A stretch of 64,000 nt of DNA from Taenia hydatigena (GCA_036345935.2 JADWOT020000001.1:30385062-30449061); one strand, 5' to 3'. Counted from the first letter of the stretch, positions 20,900 to 33,240 are shown. Translations and numbers: made by a program. Notes: generated by a model from the letters alone, not told the origin.

Positions 20900-23800
20900 T
20901 AAAGGGATTGAATTTGTGAAAAGTTGTCCTGTAAGATTGATTGGGATGATGCGAATGAGGTCGAGGTGGAGGAGAGAGAGAGAGAGAGAGAGAGAGAAGA
21001 AGGAGGAGTAAGAGGTATAGTTATGTATTTATAAGTTTAAAGGTGTGAGGCTGCTAAGTCCCATTTGTTAAGTTGTTTGATTTTGTGATTTATTTGTGCA
21101 TGTGTGGTGTCTAAAATTGCTTGGGATTTAAAGATGCTTAGTGCATTAGAGTCGCGTAGGTGGAGGGATTCAGATCGTGGATTTGGCATGAACCGTGGCT
21201 CAACGGCCACACTTCTCATTGTTTTAGCCTTCTCCTCATGTCAACCACCACAGGACGGTGAAGGCTGTATTGCATTCCAGTGGTTGCAGTGATGCTCAAG
21301 CCAGCTCCAGACTGGTGCTTACAGCAAGGCTTAACTACTATGTCGCCGTCGTGGTCTTCGGACAGTAACGCTGACAGGACTTTTTGAATTCTCGGTCAAA
21401 GAACCTCGCAAAGTGACCTAATGACGTGATTGGGATAGCATAGATGCTGAAACCGACTTTTCACTGTAGACATGCGACGATCTTCTCTGCATGGAAGTTA
21501 GGTTTAGACGAACTGCTCTTGTACATATGATTGGTCAATGGATTGCAAGCAATGCTGCTGTCACCTCACTTTGGCAAGGGTACTGCAGCATTCGGACTCT
21601 TAGACGACGTGGAATCCTTCACTCTCCTCAAAAACATTCAAAATGGTTGGCAAATCATGTGGAAGTTACTTCACAACCTCATAATACTAGTCTGTCCCCA
21701 AATCCATGGTGTCAATGTGTAGCCTCGATCGTCCAAATGATTTATCTTCATACCTTGTAACGGGTCGTTTTATTTGAGTGTGAGTCCTCCGTAAAGATGA
21801 GAAGGATGTTAACCTAAGGAAGGAGGGAATATAGAGAATGTGCTATTGTAAATTGTTGTCTGTATCAAATTCAACGAGAAGCACCCTACTCAGGTCAACA
21901 ACGAAAACGGTTTCGTCAATTGTAGTTTAAATGTGTTTTGCCCGACGTGAATAAAATCAGTGCCGGTGGTGCCCTCTTTATGCGCTGTTAGAGAGTTTAT
22001 TAGGAATTGGTAGAGTAGACCCAAAGACCCAAAACGAGTGCTGTTTATGAAGCTGTATCAGTAGCATTTTGTAGAATAAGTGGCGGCACTTAAGTTTCAA
22101 TCAGGTTGAACGCTATTGATGTCGATCCGCGTGCATATTTGGGTCTTGCTATTGGACTCTGTGGACGACAAAACTGGTAAGCTGGATGTTGTGCGAGAGA
22201 TTGTCGACTGCTAAAGTCGATGAAATTTTAGATAAATGAAATGTTTTCGTAGTTTAGATTCTGTGGTAGCTATATTTGACTGCAATTTTCTGGCATTTAG
22301 GGACTCTGAGATTGTGAATTCATTGTTAAGCCTCCACGCGGTTGCTTGAAAAATGATTAGGTTGCTTCATGTTTTCTAATGCACACGAAGCGATTGCTAT
22401 AAGCGTATTTGTGGGTTGGGGTCGTCATGTGAACACGGTGCGGGATAGATGCATTAGTTGCTTTCTGACAGGTAGTGATTTCGATAGTTGATTGCCCGGT
22501 AGAAAATGTGGTCATGCAATTGTTATGTAATATTTGAACATTATGAATAATGCTGGCGTTAGGGCTGCAGCTATCCTATCGGTGTGACCATGTTGTAGCG
22601 CAGACACAAATTTGTGCGTGGGGTTCATTCAAGCGGAGCATGTCGAGCTCATCTATCCTCTCGCACTGGTCATGAGAGCACCTACTGCTGCTGCCTTAAC
22701 TAAGTGTTTTATGTAAAAGAGAAGACCAGATCCAACCCCTAAAGGCATGTGTCCAGTTCGTCGGCGATTGTTTTGCAATTTCTCATTCCATCTTTCATGT
22801 GCTGGTCCCACTGGACTTTTTCAGTCTTTCGGTGGTACTAGGACAGCCATGCTTTGCTCCATGCTGTGACCGTTGCGATTGGCTTCATATTTGTTAGAAT
22901 TTAAGTCAATATACCATTAAGCAATCAAGTGATTACCATAAATGCCACGTGAGAAGGCAAACCGATGACGAATTCAAAAGAGCCAGTGAAGTCCTTTCCT
23001 TTCCCAGCCTCATTAATTTCATTCACAAAATACTTGCTACTGAGCAGAATTAAGTAATACGAGTGTAAGATTGCAAATAATAGGCGATTTGTGGAGGGGC
23101 GCTTCGTAGTTGGTTTTCATAATCACTGCAGTCTCATAAGTATTTAAGGATCTGAATTTTTTTCCTTAACCATTGCCTAGAGACCCACTGTTTGCAGACT
23201 TTGAAGAAACTGCAGCTTTGTTGCCACAAATAATGAGAGGACTGCTAGAAGGTATTAATTTTGTTTTGACGAAAGAGACGCTCATTTGCTAAGCAAATGT
23301 CCCTTCATTTGCCTATTTTCCATTATAAGCGAGGTCAAAAAATAGTCGCATTTCGGAATTCGTGAACGCAGTCACTTGAAGACGCAAACTGAAAGGTAAT
23401 GGATGAAGTGTGTGACGCCAGTGGCCATGACTGCTAGAGCTCTTGAGTATATTAGGAGGTACTCAAATTAATGCCCATGCGCAAAACTGACACCATGTGG
23501 CACTAATTGGAGAAATTCACTCTGGAATATTATGCCAATTTAGCAATTCAATGGGCGAGACCACGAAACATTCAATGGCATAGTGATTACTAAATGGGTA
23601 CAAATATTGCAGACTGGACGCTTTCATGGTTCGTATCCTCTTCAGAAACTGAAGGTGCTCCATTCAACATATAGTTTGCATTTTCTGCCGCTTTTTGCCT
23701 AAAAGGTGTATTTGAACAAGCATGGAACTATTGGTCTGTTAGCATTTACCCGCAAAGTTTATCCATCTATCGCGTCAAAAACCGACCTAACTCGGTCCAT

Positions 23801-26190
23801 TTCCACCAATAGTGTTAACTTGTTGAGTTATTCAAAAACGAATCTAAAAGACAGCTTTAGAAACGCCTGAGCTTATAATTCAAGCCTCCTATTAAATATC
23901 CTATAGAAAATGCAAACCGACTTTTGCCATTTGCAGTAGTTCTAAAAGCGGACCATATTACTGCTACTTCGGCAATGCAATAACCGGCTAAAACTGGTGG
24001 GAAATGTCATAGCATGGATATATCGACCAAAGCTTTATGAAAATTAATTTAAGCAGGACCACTGCAACTGTATATGAAAGAAACAGCTACTTTGGACGCA
24101 AATGAAACAATCGCGTGATGCTGTTACTGACAGCCATTTGCCTTAACATCTGCACTTGTATCACCTCTTTATGCTGAGGGGACATTAGATTCCAAAAAGT
24201 GCGGATTTTGACTTTATTAAGGTTTTGATTTAAGCGGCCATTTTTGCTAAGCATTCTTGCACCCAACTCTTGCCCGAGCAGTTATTCCGCATCTACTGAT
24301 AATAGAATTAATCGCAAACAAAGGTTGCTAATAATCGATGGTTGACCTAGGTTAGTGTTGAGACCACAGAGGCAGTGCTAAATTTTTAATATTTTAGGAT
24401 TTGCTTGTAAATGCTAATCACATTAAAATTTTGCTTGTATTTCTTCATTTACTTGGTTTATTTGTCTGGCACAATCCAAAGAAAGATTCGTATCGGAAAG
24501 ATATCCACTCATTTTTAAGTAACTTCGATGGGTCTGATAGTTGACGAAGTTAGCTTCAGCACCTCAACTGGGTACTATTCGTGCTATAAAATGTTTGTCT
24601 TCATTCATCGTTGCGATTTGTTCAATCTTGTGGTAGAAGGCAGTCACCACAGGACATGGAGTTACAAGTGTGAAGACTGCATTGCTGCTTCTTATGGTGT
24701 TATTGCTTTTGCGGCTCGATAAGCGATTGGTGCATCGTGTGCTGATTTACTCTAAACTGAACTGAGAGTGCATCTACTTCTGCTTACTGGTCATGAGTAG
24801 TAGGGTCAAGCCCGCATGGGATCACCTGGCCACTTATGCTCGACCTTCTGTGGCATTGGGGCTTTGATGCTGTACGTCCACTTTAAGAACGAGGAGCTTC
24901 CTTCCCAGTGAAAGGCGTAGAAAAGATCTTGTCCGCTGGACCACTCGTCTATTTCAAGAGTATTAGTTTTTGGGCCGCATCTTCTTGCCATGCATTTGAC
25001 TTCATCTCGGTGGGTAAAATTAGATTTATAATGGGTTCATAGGCTTTTCCATGGGTGTGAAGTGCTATTCGATAAAAAGGCTTTTGAACCAACTGCACAG
25101 CAAGTAGTGGTGGCGATGATGGCAACGGAAATTTTTGTGACACCAGTTTGACAGGCTGGTGGACGCAGTAAAGGTGACATAAGAATTACTTAAGATAATG
25201 TTTAGCAAAATTATTGTACGATTTCTCAAATACATTTCAAACCGACTACAAGGAGGATGAGACAGTCAAGCCGAACGTAAACACAGTGCAGTTTTGAGGC
25301 AAAGGCACGTAAGAAGTTGGCCCACCTGTGTAGACCACCAACATGTGTTTCCCGCTAACATCGTGTGTACTCACAAATCTGCCCTTCTGCAACAATTGGA
25401 TTCCCAAGCTCGGATGGCTGTCTCTTCTTCCTTTCAAGCGTTAGTGGTGTTGTACCAGCCAAAATCGATCCCAGACCCATTATTATCAACTCTTGCACTA
25501 AATTCGCAAAGTGGCGCTTAAAGCGCATCTCGTCTCAATTCGTCCAAATGAATTTTAGGAGGCATTTGCTGTCAATATTCTTAACACTCTCTTCAAGTAG
25601 CTGTTTCCTTTGACAAACCAGATAGGCTACTCTTCTCCTCATTACCACGATCAAAAGTATATTTGCCCTCATTAGTGTCTCGTTCATCCACCCACCCATC
25701 CAAGCAAATTTCCGCTGACCAGAGCGTACAGGACCTACTGGGTCAAAACCATCTACAAATATACAACGGCTACACAACATGTGGTCTTATCGGTCCACTG
25801 ACCGACAGAAAAATGCGGATGGGTCAGCAAGAGCAGCGAGCTAAAGGGAAAGCAGACGACCCAAATCTAGACCACCGACCATCCCTTCATTGGCGACAGC
25901 TTATACACGCCCTTGCTGAGTCGTGATCAGCATGAGTGGACGGTTTGAATGAACAGGAGGGACAGCAACGCAGTTTCACAATTGCGGCGAACCGAGCTGT
26001 GAAAATAAAAGGCTTCTAGGACAAAAAATCACTTTGTTAAGAGCAGATTAGAGGGTGTATGTGCAAGCAAACACAGGGAGATAGGAAGAGCAATTAGTGC
26101 CTAGCCGTTTGCTGCATCTTCGTAGTAGGCATCAGCCCACCGGATTCTAATCCAACAGCATCAGGTGAAAGTCCACTGTTCGCGAACAAT
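20900..26190. other. No gene recognised; (GA)n microsatellite at about 20,972
   Basis: 5.3 kb with only chance-length frames, the longest near 21,491-21,760 and 25,246-25,613, neither flanked by credible splice sites. A (GA)n run of about 26 bases sits at 20,972-20,997. No copies of A, B, E or R were noticed. Confidence 0.5.
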
Positions 26191-26558
26191 TGTTCCTTGC
26201 GCTTACAAGTGTAAGTAAACACATCTTTGTAATTGCCGCCATCTCCCCTTCCTCAAGGTCATCTATTCATGATCGACTGATCAATAACTTAAGTCGACCC
26301 ATCAATCGAGCAATCAATACGCCATACGTCGTGATTTGCAAGTACTTTTATAGATGTCAGATTGCCGTAAATTTGTTCGCATGTTCTCCGCCCTCTTTGC
26401 CTCGCCCAGCGGCCGCACAAACTTCGAGAAGACCATTTTTTAGGAGGCGACCCACCCATGTGTAAACGAATTTCACACTGACTCACCTGCTTTATCACTT
26501 GCAGTAATAGCAGTGCACACTCGGCTTAAGCACTTCTTCCTTCTAATTGCTGTTGTAG

Positions 26559-27620
26559 ATACAATTGGACATCAGAGTCGCCCAACCTCACTACCACCCC
26601 CTTCCTCACCGCCAACGCTAGCATTGATGCTGTGGCAACCACGACTGGCGGCAACATGGAAAAGCATTCTACCCACCAGATCTTACTCTTCCACCTCAAT
26701 TGGTAGTCCACTATCTCTCTCATTTCGCACCTCCTCCTTCGTCTCCCTCTTCTCTCCTGCCTCCGTTCCCACTCACGCATCTCTCAACGACGTCACCAAG
26801 CATACCAGTAAGTGCCTCCTCCTCCTTCCCATCACAGCCTTCATTCTTTACTCAGCTTCCTCTGCTCACATTCACTCATTCCTATTTCTCCCCTCGCTCA
26901 GGCCTCGCCCGTGACAATAAGGCGCAGGAGCAGACGCTGAGCGATGACGACGAGGTCGAGTTGATGGGGCACGAGGAACCGGAATGTGACCTGTCCGACT
27001 ACTTGACTTTGACGAGTCAGTGGTTGGATGGGGATGAGCAGGCGGAGTGGTGGCAGTTGCCACCCTCCCGGATGGAATCAGATTCTCCTACGTCGTCATC
27101 GCTCACCAGAATGACACCATTGCCGGCGAGCCAACTCTCGACCACGCGGGGAGCGACGGAGGAGGTGGGTGTGGAATTCGAGGCTGAGGCAGAGCCAGGT
27201 GAAGAGAAGGAGGAGGGTGGAGGAAAAGGGGATGTGGATATGGTGAGGAGATTGCAAGAGGGAAAATATAGGACTCTGTGCAACTTAATCGACTCTGGTG
27301 AGTGACTCTAATACTTATGCCATCGCACTTAGAACCCATTAGATTATTCAGCCATCCAGTGCTTGCCTTAATACTTGAGCCAAGAGCTCACCTGTTGCAC
27401 TTCTCTTGTCCTCACCACAGTGACACCATTGTCGGCAAGTCAACTCTCGGCCACACGGAAAACGACGGAAGGCTTCTGTCCACCTAATTTTTTCCTCTCT
27501 GATGGATGTGGGTTCGGTATTTTGGCACTTTCCTTTCTTGTATCGTGGTGTCACTTCAATCTAAAATGCAGAAATAAAGGGATCAGTAAAAGGAGAAGAA
27601 GTGGACTAATCTATTTGTAG
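26559..27620 (+). CDS. 3' part of a multi-exon gene with C-terminal membrane anchor
   Basis: Three exons with matching phases: 26,559-26,807 (acceptor ttgttgtag|, donor acca|gtaagt), 26,902-27,297 (acceptor cgctcag|, donor ctctg|gtgagt) and 27,421-27,620 (acceptor accacag|, then a stop). The middle exon is acidic (LSDDDEVELMGHEEPECDLS and a Glu/Gly-rich patch) and contains EWWQLPPSR. The last exon encodes TPLSASQLSATRKTTEG, then a hydrophobic segment (FGILALSFLVSWCHF) and a basic tail (RNKGISKRRRSG), consistent with a single-pass or tail-anchored membrane protein. The first exon is open in two frames; the alternative is rich in N-glycosylation-like sites (NWT, NLT, NAS). The 5' end is missing; a donor at 26,211 may close an upstream exon. 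Family unknown. Confidence 0.5.
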
Positions 27621-27639
27621 AAATCACAAAACAATGGTC

Positions 27640-27911
27640 CGATAATCGTTGAAGATACGGCTAATGCCACGCGATTGTCTTTTTCGCACTTAATTTACCT
27701 TTGTTAGAAGAAATCGGGACCCCTTACCTTCATGTACATCACAGTTGCATTTAGATGCTGATTGTTTAAACATTCATAGCTTCGGATTATTTAATTTTCA
27801 GAGACCATGTATAATGATAGGTTACTCATCATAAGCACAACCAATGCGATGCGATCGTCTTCCTCCGGTTCAAAGTAGCCATGAATGAAATCGGAATATT
27901 TGGTCTACTTG
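27640..27911. other. No gene; short diverged duplication
   Basis: Two similar segments (gccacgcgattgtctttttcgc... near 27,668 and ccaatgcgatgcgatcgtcttcc... near 27,841) suggest an old tandem duplication of roughly 170 bases just before the assembly gap. Confidence 0.35.
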
Positions 27912-28011
27912 NNNNNNNNNNNNNNNNNNNNNNNNNNNNNNNNNNNNNNNNNNNNNNNNNNNNNNNNNNNNNNNNNNNNNNNNNNNNNNNNNNNNNNNNN
28001 NNNNNNNNNNN
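27912..28011. other. Assembly gap of 100 N
   Basis: Exactly 100 unknown bases, the usual placeholder for a scaffold join of unknown size. Sequence just after the gap (cattccccttctccttacttcatagcatg) resembles the tail that follows the B gene (near 19,145-19,170), so a B-like copy may be hidden or collapsed here. Confidence 0.9.
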
Positions 28012-30660
28012 TTCGGAGCCAATCCCATCGACTGCCCCTTTTCTCCCCATTCCCCTTCTCCTTACTTCATAGCATGTTGCTCATTCATATAGAGCCCGGT
28101 GAAGCACCAAATATCTCTATTCACCCTTCATTTGAGCAAAATTAGGCAGAAAGTGGTACCAAATCGTCAGTGAGTAAGGAGAGACGTGTGTTAGCACTAC
28201 CTGGTCAACTTGTAGCCACAATTACACCCAATAGTTATTTCGTCAGAGCCATGACCATCCCATCGGGTGGCTGGTCCGGTAGTCATCAAGGCATGTGGTG
28301 TCACCTGCTTGGAAGTACAAATGACTAATCTTGATGTTCTCACATCAAGATTGGCAATGCTGACCACCTTGAGACCACATTCCATCCACGCAACAGGTTG
28401 ACACAAATGTCTGTAGGCACGTGAAGAGAGAGTAGGGTGTGTTTGTCCTTAGGTAGTTTAAGTCCACAAGGTACACGCATCGCAATGTTTTTGGAGCTTG
28501 GCAAATTCAGCTTCATCGTGATCAGAAGAAAATTCACACAATCGCATGCTAAATCTTGCTGACTCACCACCACCTCACGAGTCATCAGTTTCGGTCATGT
28601 GGACCACATTTGAAAACGAAGAACCATTGAGAGATGACTTAAGTCACCATGGGAACACATTTATAAATGGATTCGCTTTAAATCAAAGTTCTTCTCCCAA
28701 TTTTACATGGACGCATTAGCAAAATAGCAATGCAAATTACTTTACGTAAAACTAAAAGTTGTGGGTATGCCTTTCCTCATCCCAAATTAATTTGCATGAT
28801 GAGTATCACATTATAAGTTATTTAGGCAAAATTAAACAAAACTCTTAAAAGCATATTAGGTCCCCAAATGAAAATGTTTACCCGATTCTGCATGGTACCT
28901 GGAGTTTAACAGTTGCCATTACCATTGAGAAGTGATGAATGCGTTACCGAGCATGAGTCTGCTCGTGCTCCTCATTTGCTCTGAAGTAAAAAGAAACCCG
29001 TCTTTCTAATGTCGTGCACATTTCCCCACTAGACTGACCTCGCACGATCTGTTAGCGTGTCGAATTCAAGTGCTACGATGAGGTCTGTTCTGCTTTGATT
29101 GGCATGGGGTGTCGTGAAGTGAGGCTATCAGGAGAAATGCGAAGGCTTAAAAACTGAAGAATGTGGTCACTGAGCCCTAGATTACGCTATAAGCACGAAT
29201 CGCACCTGCACACTTATGAGTAGTAGAGTAGAGGCTTCTGATGGGTGCGAAACAATGCTGCTACTGCAATGCATAGCACTTATGAGCGGAGTATCTTGAG
29301 CAGCTGACTTTTACAGGGCTTCTCGTTAAACATTCAGGTTGTCCAAAATGAGTCGACAGGAAGGTATACGTCAGGTTGTATTGACGTCTGACTAACACGT
29401 GTCAAGCCTTCCTGCACTAACTGGCTCAATGTTGAATTTGCTCACTTGCTGACTTCTTAGCGGCTCGTCGGCTGGCCAACCTGCACATTAGACCGAGCAT
29501 TCACGCAGCCAGCACGAATGCAAAATGTAGTAGGATAGAAAGCAGTTGCACAGAACAGTCAGTTGGAGGCATAAGAGACTGTAGCATGTCATATCCTGCA
29601 TGGCATTGTTATAATTCGTAGATTCTAAGAATGTCGTCATTGCCTGTCGGTAGTCCAAAATGCTGTTTTCTCGTGTAATCACTCTCGCCAATCCATCTGG
29701 CACTGCATGCCATTATTTCTCCGAAATGAATAGCTTGAATACAGGTAGGTGAATTCTCCATCACCATCGACATGACTAACGAGGTGATGTGATGAGGCTT
29801 AAGCACGTTAAGAGAAAGCTTGTTGCTGGTACTGTACACCGCTGTCTCCGTATTTGGTAGTGCTGCCGTCTTGCTGATATGGATGGCCAGATCGGTTGCT
29901 GCATCATCCACTGATGAGGATGGCTAATCAGTCTATTGGACACGTCAACACACTTGCCATATGCATGCTTGACCATTTAGTCCTCATTGTTTGGAGAGAA
30001 GAGTATAGCAAATAAAATCCTCCATGTGGAAATCGTAGTGATCTTTCTTTGAAAAAGAAATGGGCTCCCTGAACCAGCTTTGCACTCATCACTCTACTCC
30101 ACTCATTGTCACAAGTGAAGTATGGTCGTTGCCCGCTATCACTCTGTCCGTTTTGAAGGAATGAAAGCTGAGTCTGCCACACATTTTAATCGGTTTGTTG
30201 GTTTCTGTGAGAATCTTCATTTCCTTAAAATGAGTAGAGTGCGGGCAGGTAGAGAGCACTTTCCATCGATGTTATGATGCTGGTTTGGTGAGGTCTTTAC
30301 TTCAATGAAGGCAGAAGACGACAGTTTAGTAGGTAGAGGCGTGTTCGACAAACGCTTCTCGCCTAACATGGAGGACTGCTTAATCAAGTACATGAATAAT
30401 GGATGTGCCGATATGACGAGGCCACTTCAGAATTGTCAATGTTAATGAGTGATACAATAGTCAATCTGGTCGTCCAAATTAGCGGAGGGACGCATGTGCC
30501 TGTGTCATCATTTTGCGTGCAGCTGTGACCGTCGATCCGCCGATCATTTGCACTTGTAAGACTCACCATGATGCAGTGATGTTTACGCACTTATTAGTAC
30601 TACTGGGTATCAGCGGATGTCGGCTTATTCGGTGTTTACTCTCCGAAGCATAATTAAGTT
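28012..30660. other. No gene recognised
   Basis: Frames at 29,609-29,911 (minus) and elsewhere are of chance length and lack splice support. 30,300-30,400 holds a diverged repeat (cttctcgcctaacatggaggactgcttaatc...) matched at 41,220-41,300 and partly at 42,670-42,720. Confidence 0.45.
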
Positions 30661-30669
30661 TATTCGGTC

Positions 30670-30770
30670 CCCCTACACGCATAAACAGTGATTTTTAGAA
30701 AGATAAGCAAATACTTATCTAAGTATATTAATGCGAGATAAGGGCCGTGCACCTTATGTTTACACACGAT
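30670..30770 (+). promoter_or_regulatory. Relic of the cationic-peptide gene promoter
   Basis: The segment ttattcggtccccctacacg, then cataaacagtgattttta, then gataagcaaatac aligns with the promoter blocks of the paralogues at 33,263-33,320 and 34,690-34,770. It is followed by ccgtgcaccttatgtttac, reminiscent of cggtgcacaccacgtttaag upstream of the second paralogue. No coding part follows. A promoter-only relic is my inference from by-eye alignment. Confidence 0.3.
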
Positions 30771-31254
30771 TTGCGACAACGCCACTGCACCCGTGGCTGT
30801 TTACTCTAATGGACACACATTCCGTTGGAGGTAGCTTCATTCCATTACTGCTCATTATGCAGTTCTCATGGCTTAAGTAGATATCATAATTTGACTTGAT
30901 TCTAGTAGTTCTACTGTTGCAAATGATCACAGGTTTGATTTTCAGTAACATTTATTTTTGATTAACACTTTCGTTCATTCAACTCAGTCTGCATTTTAAC
31001 CATCCTGCAATAGTGGTTATCGAGGTGACCTTCGAGCCACTGTCAATGCATTTGTAACGGAAAAGGAAATGGAGGAACTGTTTGTAAATAGTCAGATCAT
31101 TTACCATCCTTCTTAGCAATTAAGTTAACAGTAAACTTTGTAGCAGTCCGCAGCACCACATCGTCCCAATTAGCGATAAGATGAGCCATTCATACATGGA
31201 TATATTTGGAAATCTCAACATCTCATCAACGTACACTGCTATATTTCTTTCATT

Positions 31255-31260
31255 TTTAAT
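31255..31260 (-). terminator. Possible polyadenylation signal
   Basis: ATTAAA on the minus strand about 60 bases after the stop codon of the cationic-peptide gene. A common variant hexamer, not proof of use. Confidence 0.25.
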
Positions 31261-31320
31261 GCAGAAGTTTTCTAGCAAAATGAGCTTACAGCAGCACAGA
31301 GTAAGGCCACTTGCAAACAC

Positions 31321-31692
31321 CTAGACGCCTCTGCGGCGTCGTTTTTGGAGGCCTTTGAGGATAATGGGAATGATGACATCTCCATGCTTTCTGAGGAACC
31401 TCCGGACACCATCACCGATCCTTCGAATAGCGCGCCTCAGCCTTTGTCGAAAACGACGCCATCCAGCTGGCATGAGCACATCCCTCCGCTCATCAGTTTG
31501 ATAGAGTTGGTCCACCAACAAATCTTCCTCTGACTCAGTAAATACCTCATCATTCGGGAGATCAAGTGCCTCAAACAGGTCCGCTTCCAATTTTCGTGCA
31601 GTCTCACTGTCTGGCACCACAGCAGGAGACACTCGATGTGAGACGAATGCAAGGAGGAGAAGAAGACAGACCAGGCTCGAGTGTGGTAGCAT
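31321..31692 (-). CDS. Secreted cationic amphipathic peptide precursor, cathelicidin-like layout
   Basis: An intronless 123-residue precursor with ATG at 31,692. Residues 1-24 form a typical signal peptide (hydrophobic SSLVCLLLLLAFV core, Ala at 24). Residues 25-71 are an acidic propeptide (16 Asp/Glu against 4 Arg/Lys) ending near a dibasic site (ERRD, 68-71). Residues 78-123 are highly cationic: about 15 Arg and 3 Lys against 2 Asp in 46 residues. Its first half shows an i/i+3/i+4 pattern (RRFRQRLRRAIRRIGDGVRR), then a bend (HGD), a hydrophobic VIIPIIL and a basic tail. Acidic pro-part plus membrane-active helix is the architecture of cathelicidin-type and other antimicrobial peptide precursors; the known helminth defence molecules of flukes are also secreted amphipathic peptides. 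No cysteine cystatin-like domain is present, so true cathelicidin homology is unlikely. A TATA box lies 64 bases upstream. The activity is inferred, not shown. Confidence 0.7.
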   Translation of the reverse strand: MLPHSSLVCLLLLLAFVSHRVSPAVVPDSETARKLEADLFEALDLPNDEVFTESEEDLLVDQLYQTDERRDVLMPAGWRRFRQRLRRAIRRIGDGVRRFLRKHGDVIIPIILKGLQKRRRRGV

Positions 31693-31755
31693 TCTGTGCT
31701 TTGGAGGTATTGACGCCGACCGGGTGCGTAAATGGTGTGCACCACCTACGCCACG

Positions 31756-31763
31756 TATTTATA
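31756..31763 (-). promoter_or_regulatory. TATA box of the cationic-peptide gene
   Basis: TATAAATA on the minus strand (within gcatataaatacg), 64-71 bases upstream of the ATG, leaving room for a start site and a short 5' leader. Confidence 0.5.
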
Positions 31764-31825
31764 TGCTTCAACAAGCACTTGATTAACTTTCCGACAGTGT
31801 TGTTTACACGAGTGGGTGGTTTTGA
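31764..31825 (-). promoter_or_regulatory. Conserved upstream block of the cationic-peptide gene
   Basis: The minus strand reads cccactcgtgtaaacaac, then a variable part, then agttaatcaagtgc just upstream of the TATA box. The same block (cccactcgtataaacaac, then agttaagcaagcgc) precedes the decayed paralogue at 33,390, with related versions before 34,815 and at 30,670. Conservation beyond the coding part suggests regulatory function or recent duplication. Confidence 0.4.
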
Positions 31826-31899
31826 TGCTGCACTACAATTGTCATGGATAGCAGAATCTGAAGGAAATAATATCAGTCTCGTCATTTGGACTCTTTTGT

Positions 31900-33240
31900 A
31901 TTGATGAGAGTTCCAGTGTGTCCGCTGTGTTGTGAGCCCTAACTCTAAATGAAATAAGAATTCAACTTTCAAATAAACAAACCTTTCCTTATTAATTCGA
32001 ATAAATTATTCGTAACTGCTGCTTGTATCCCGAATAACTGCTGCTAGGCACAATAAACCATCTCTCACTCATCCAGAGATGTCAGCATGCAGGTTAGTAC
32101 AAAACCATTAACATGGATAATGAATGGAATATGCGCCTAGCTGAACATCTTACGCTGCAAAGTTAAAACAGATGAGGACATTTGTGCGAAGCGGAAAAAC
32201 AGTGTAGAGTCCAAATCACTCTCAAAGACACCTAAACGACTTATGAATGAAGAATGTCCTAAATTAAAAATAAACAAAACCGACCACAGTCATTAGCATG
32301 GCAATTGAAGCAGCTAAAATTATAATATGCACCCAAGTTAAAATATTTTCTTCATTCTTCTATCTAGATACAGCCTGTAATGTTATAACGATAATTCTCA
32401 TCGCCAGAAAGTGACGACAAATTCCACTTGTGCACCTCATCATGAATAGTACTACAGGACACCTTCTGGCAGACTTTGCCGCGGCAAAATCGCTGTTCGG
32501 CAGGAAGAGCGTTCCGATGTTTCATTAAATTTTGCAACTCCCTTAGTCCTGCGTTCATTATAAGAAAAATACCACGCGTCATAGTTTAGAAGAAGCCCTG
32601 TCTAGGTTTTAGAACATTGTCTTGCACGATTTTTCCCTCAAAATGCATTTCGCTTTGCATAAGGCACAACACCCGATGTCCACATTGATACATTTGCACA
32701 TACTGCCTTTTACGAATTAAATATTTTCCCACTTTATTTTATCTAAATCGATGTTTACGACCGACATTATGCGAATAGGTATGCACCACTTTTAGCGCCT
32801 TAAGACATTCTTCAAGGCAAAAGAGGGCATAATGCTGAGGCAAAGTGTACATGTTTACAATAAACAGGGCGAATGAGGCTGCTGACATGAGCTTGAGGCC
32901 AGTCCACTCAACTAGGACAATATAGCCACCCAAGTGACCGAAATCGAATCCGACAATCATAAAAAACAAAGCATTACACCGCGATTTCAGCAGAGACTCC
33001 CCAAATCAAGCCCTGCGAAAGATGTTTTGAAATTCTAGGACGCCAGAACTCGACAAGTATTCTTGATGACAGGAGGCCTTATAATTATGTGCGTAGCATC
33101 CTAAGACTTTTCGGTAGAACTAGCGCCATTTGGAGTACTTGCGGATGGTGGATAACAATGCTGACTTTTCGTTTTAGACTTTGAAACATGGTGTTTTGAT
33201 ATACTCTCTGACGAACCCATTCGCACAGTGTCGCGCATCC
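31900..33240. other. Head-to-head spacer; no gene seen
   Basis: AT-rich sequence between the divergent cationic-peptide gene and its first decayed paralogue. It contains one promoter-like block of the B-gene type at about 32,800-32,900 (ttcttcaaggcaaaagag, then gctgaggcaaagtgtacatg). No credible exon. Confidence 0.4.
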
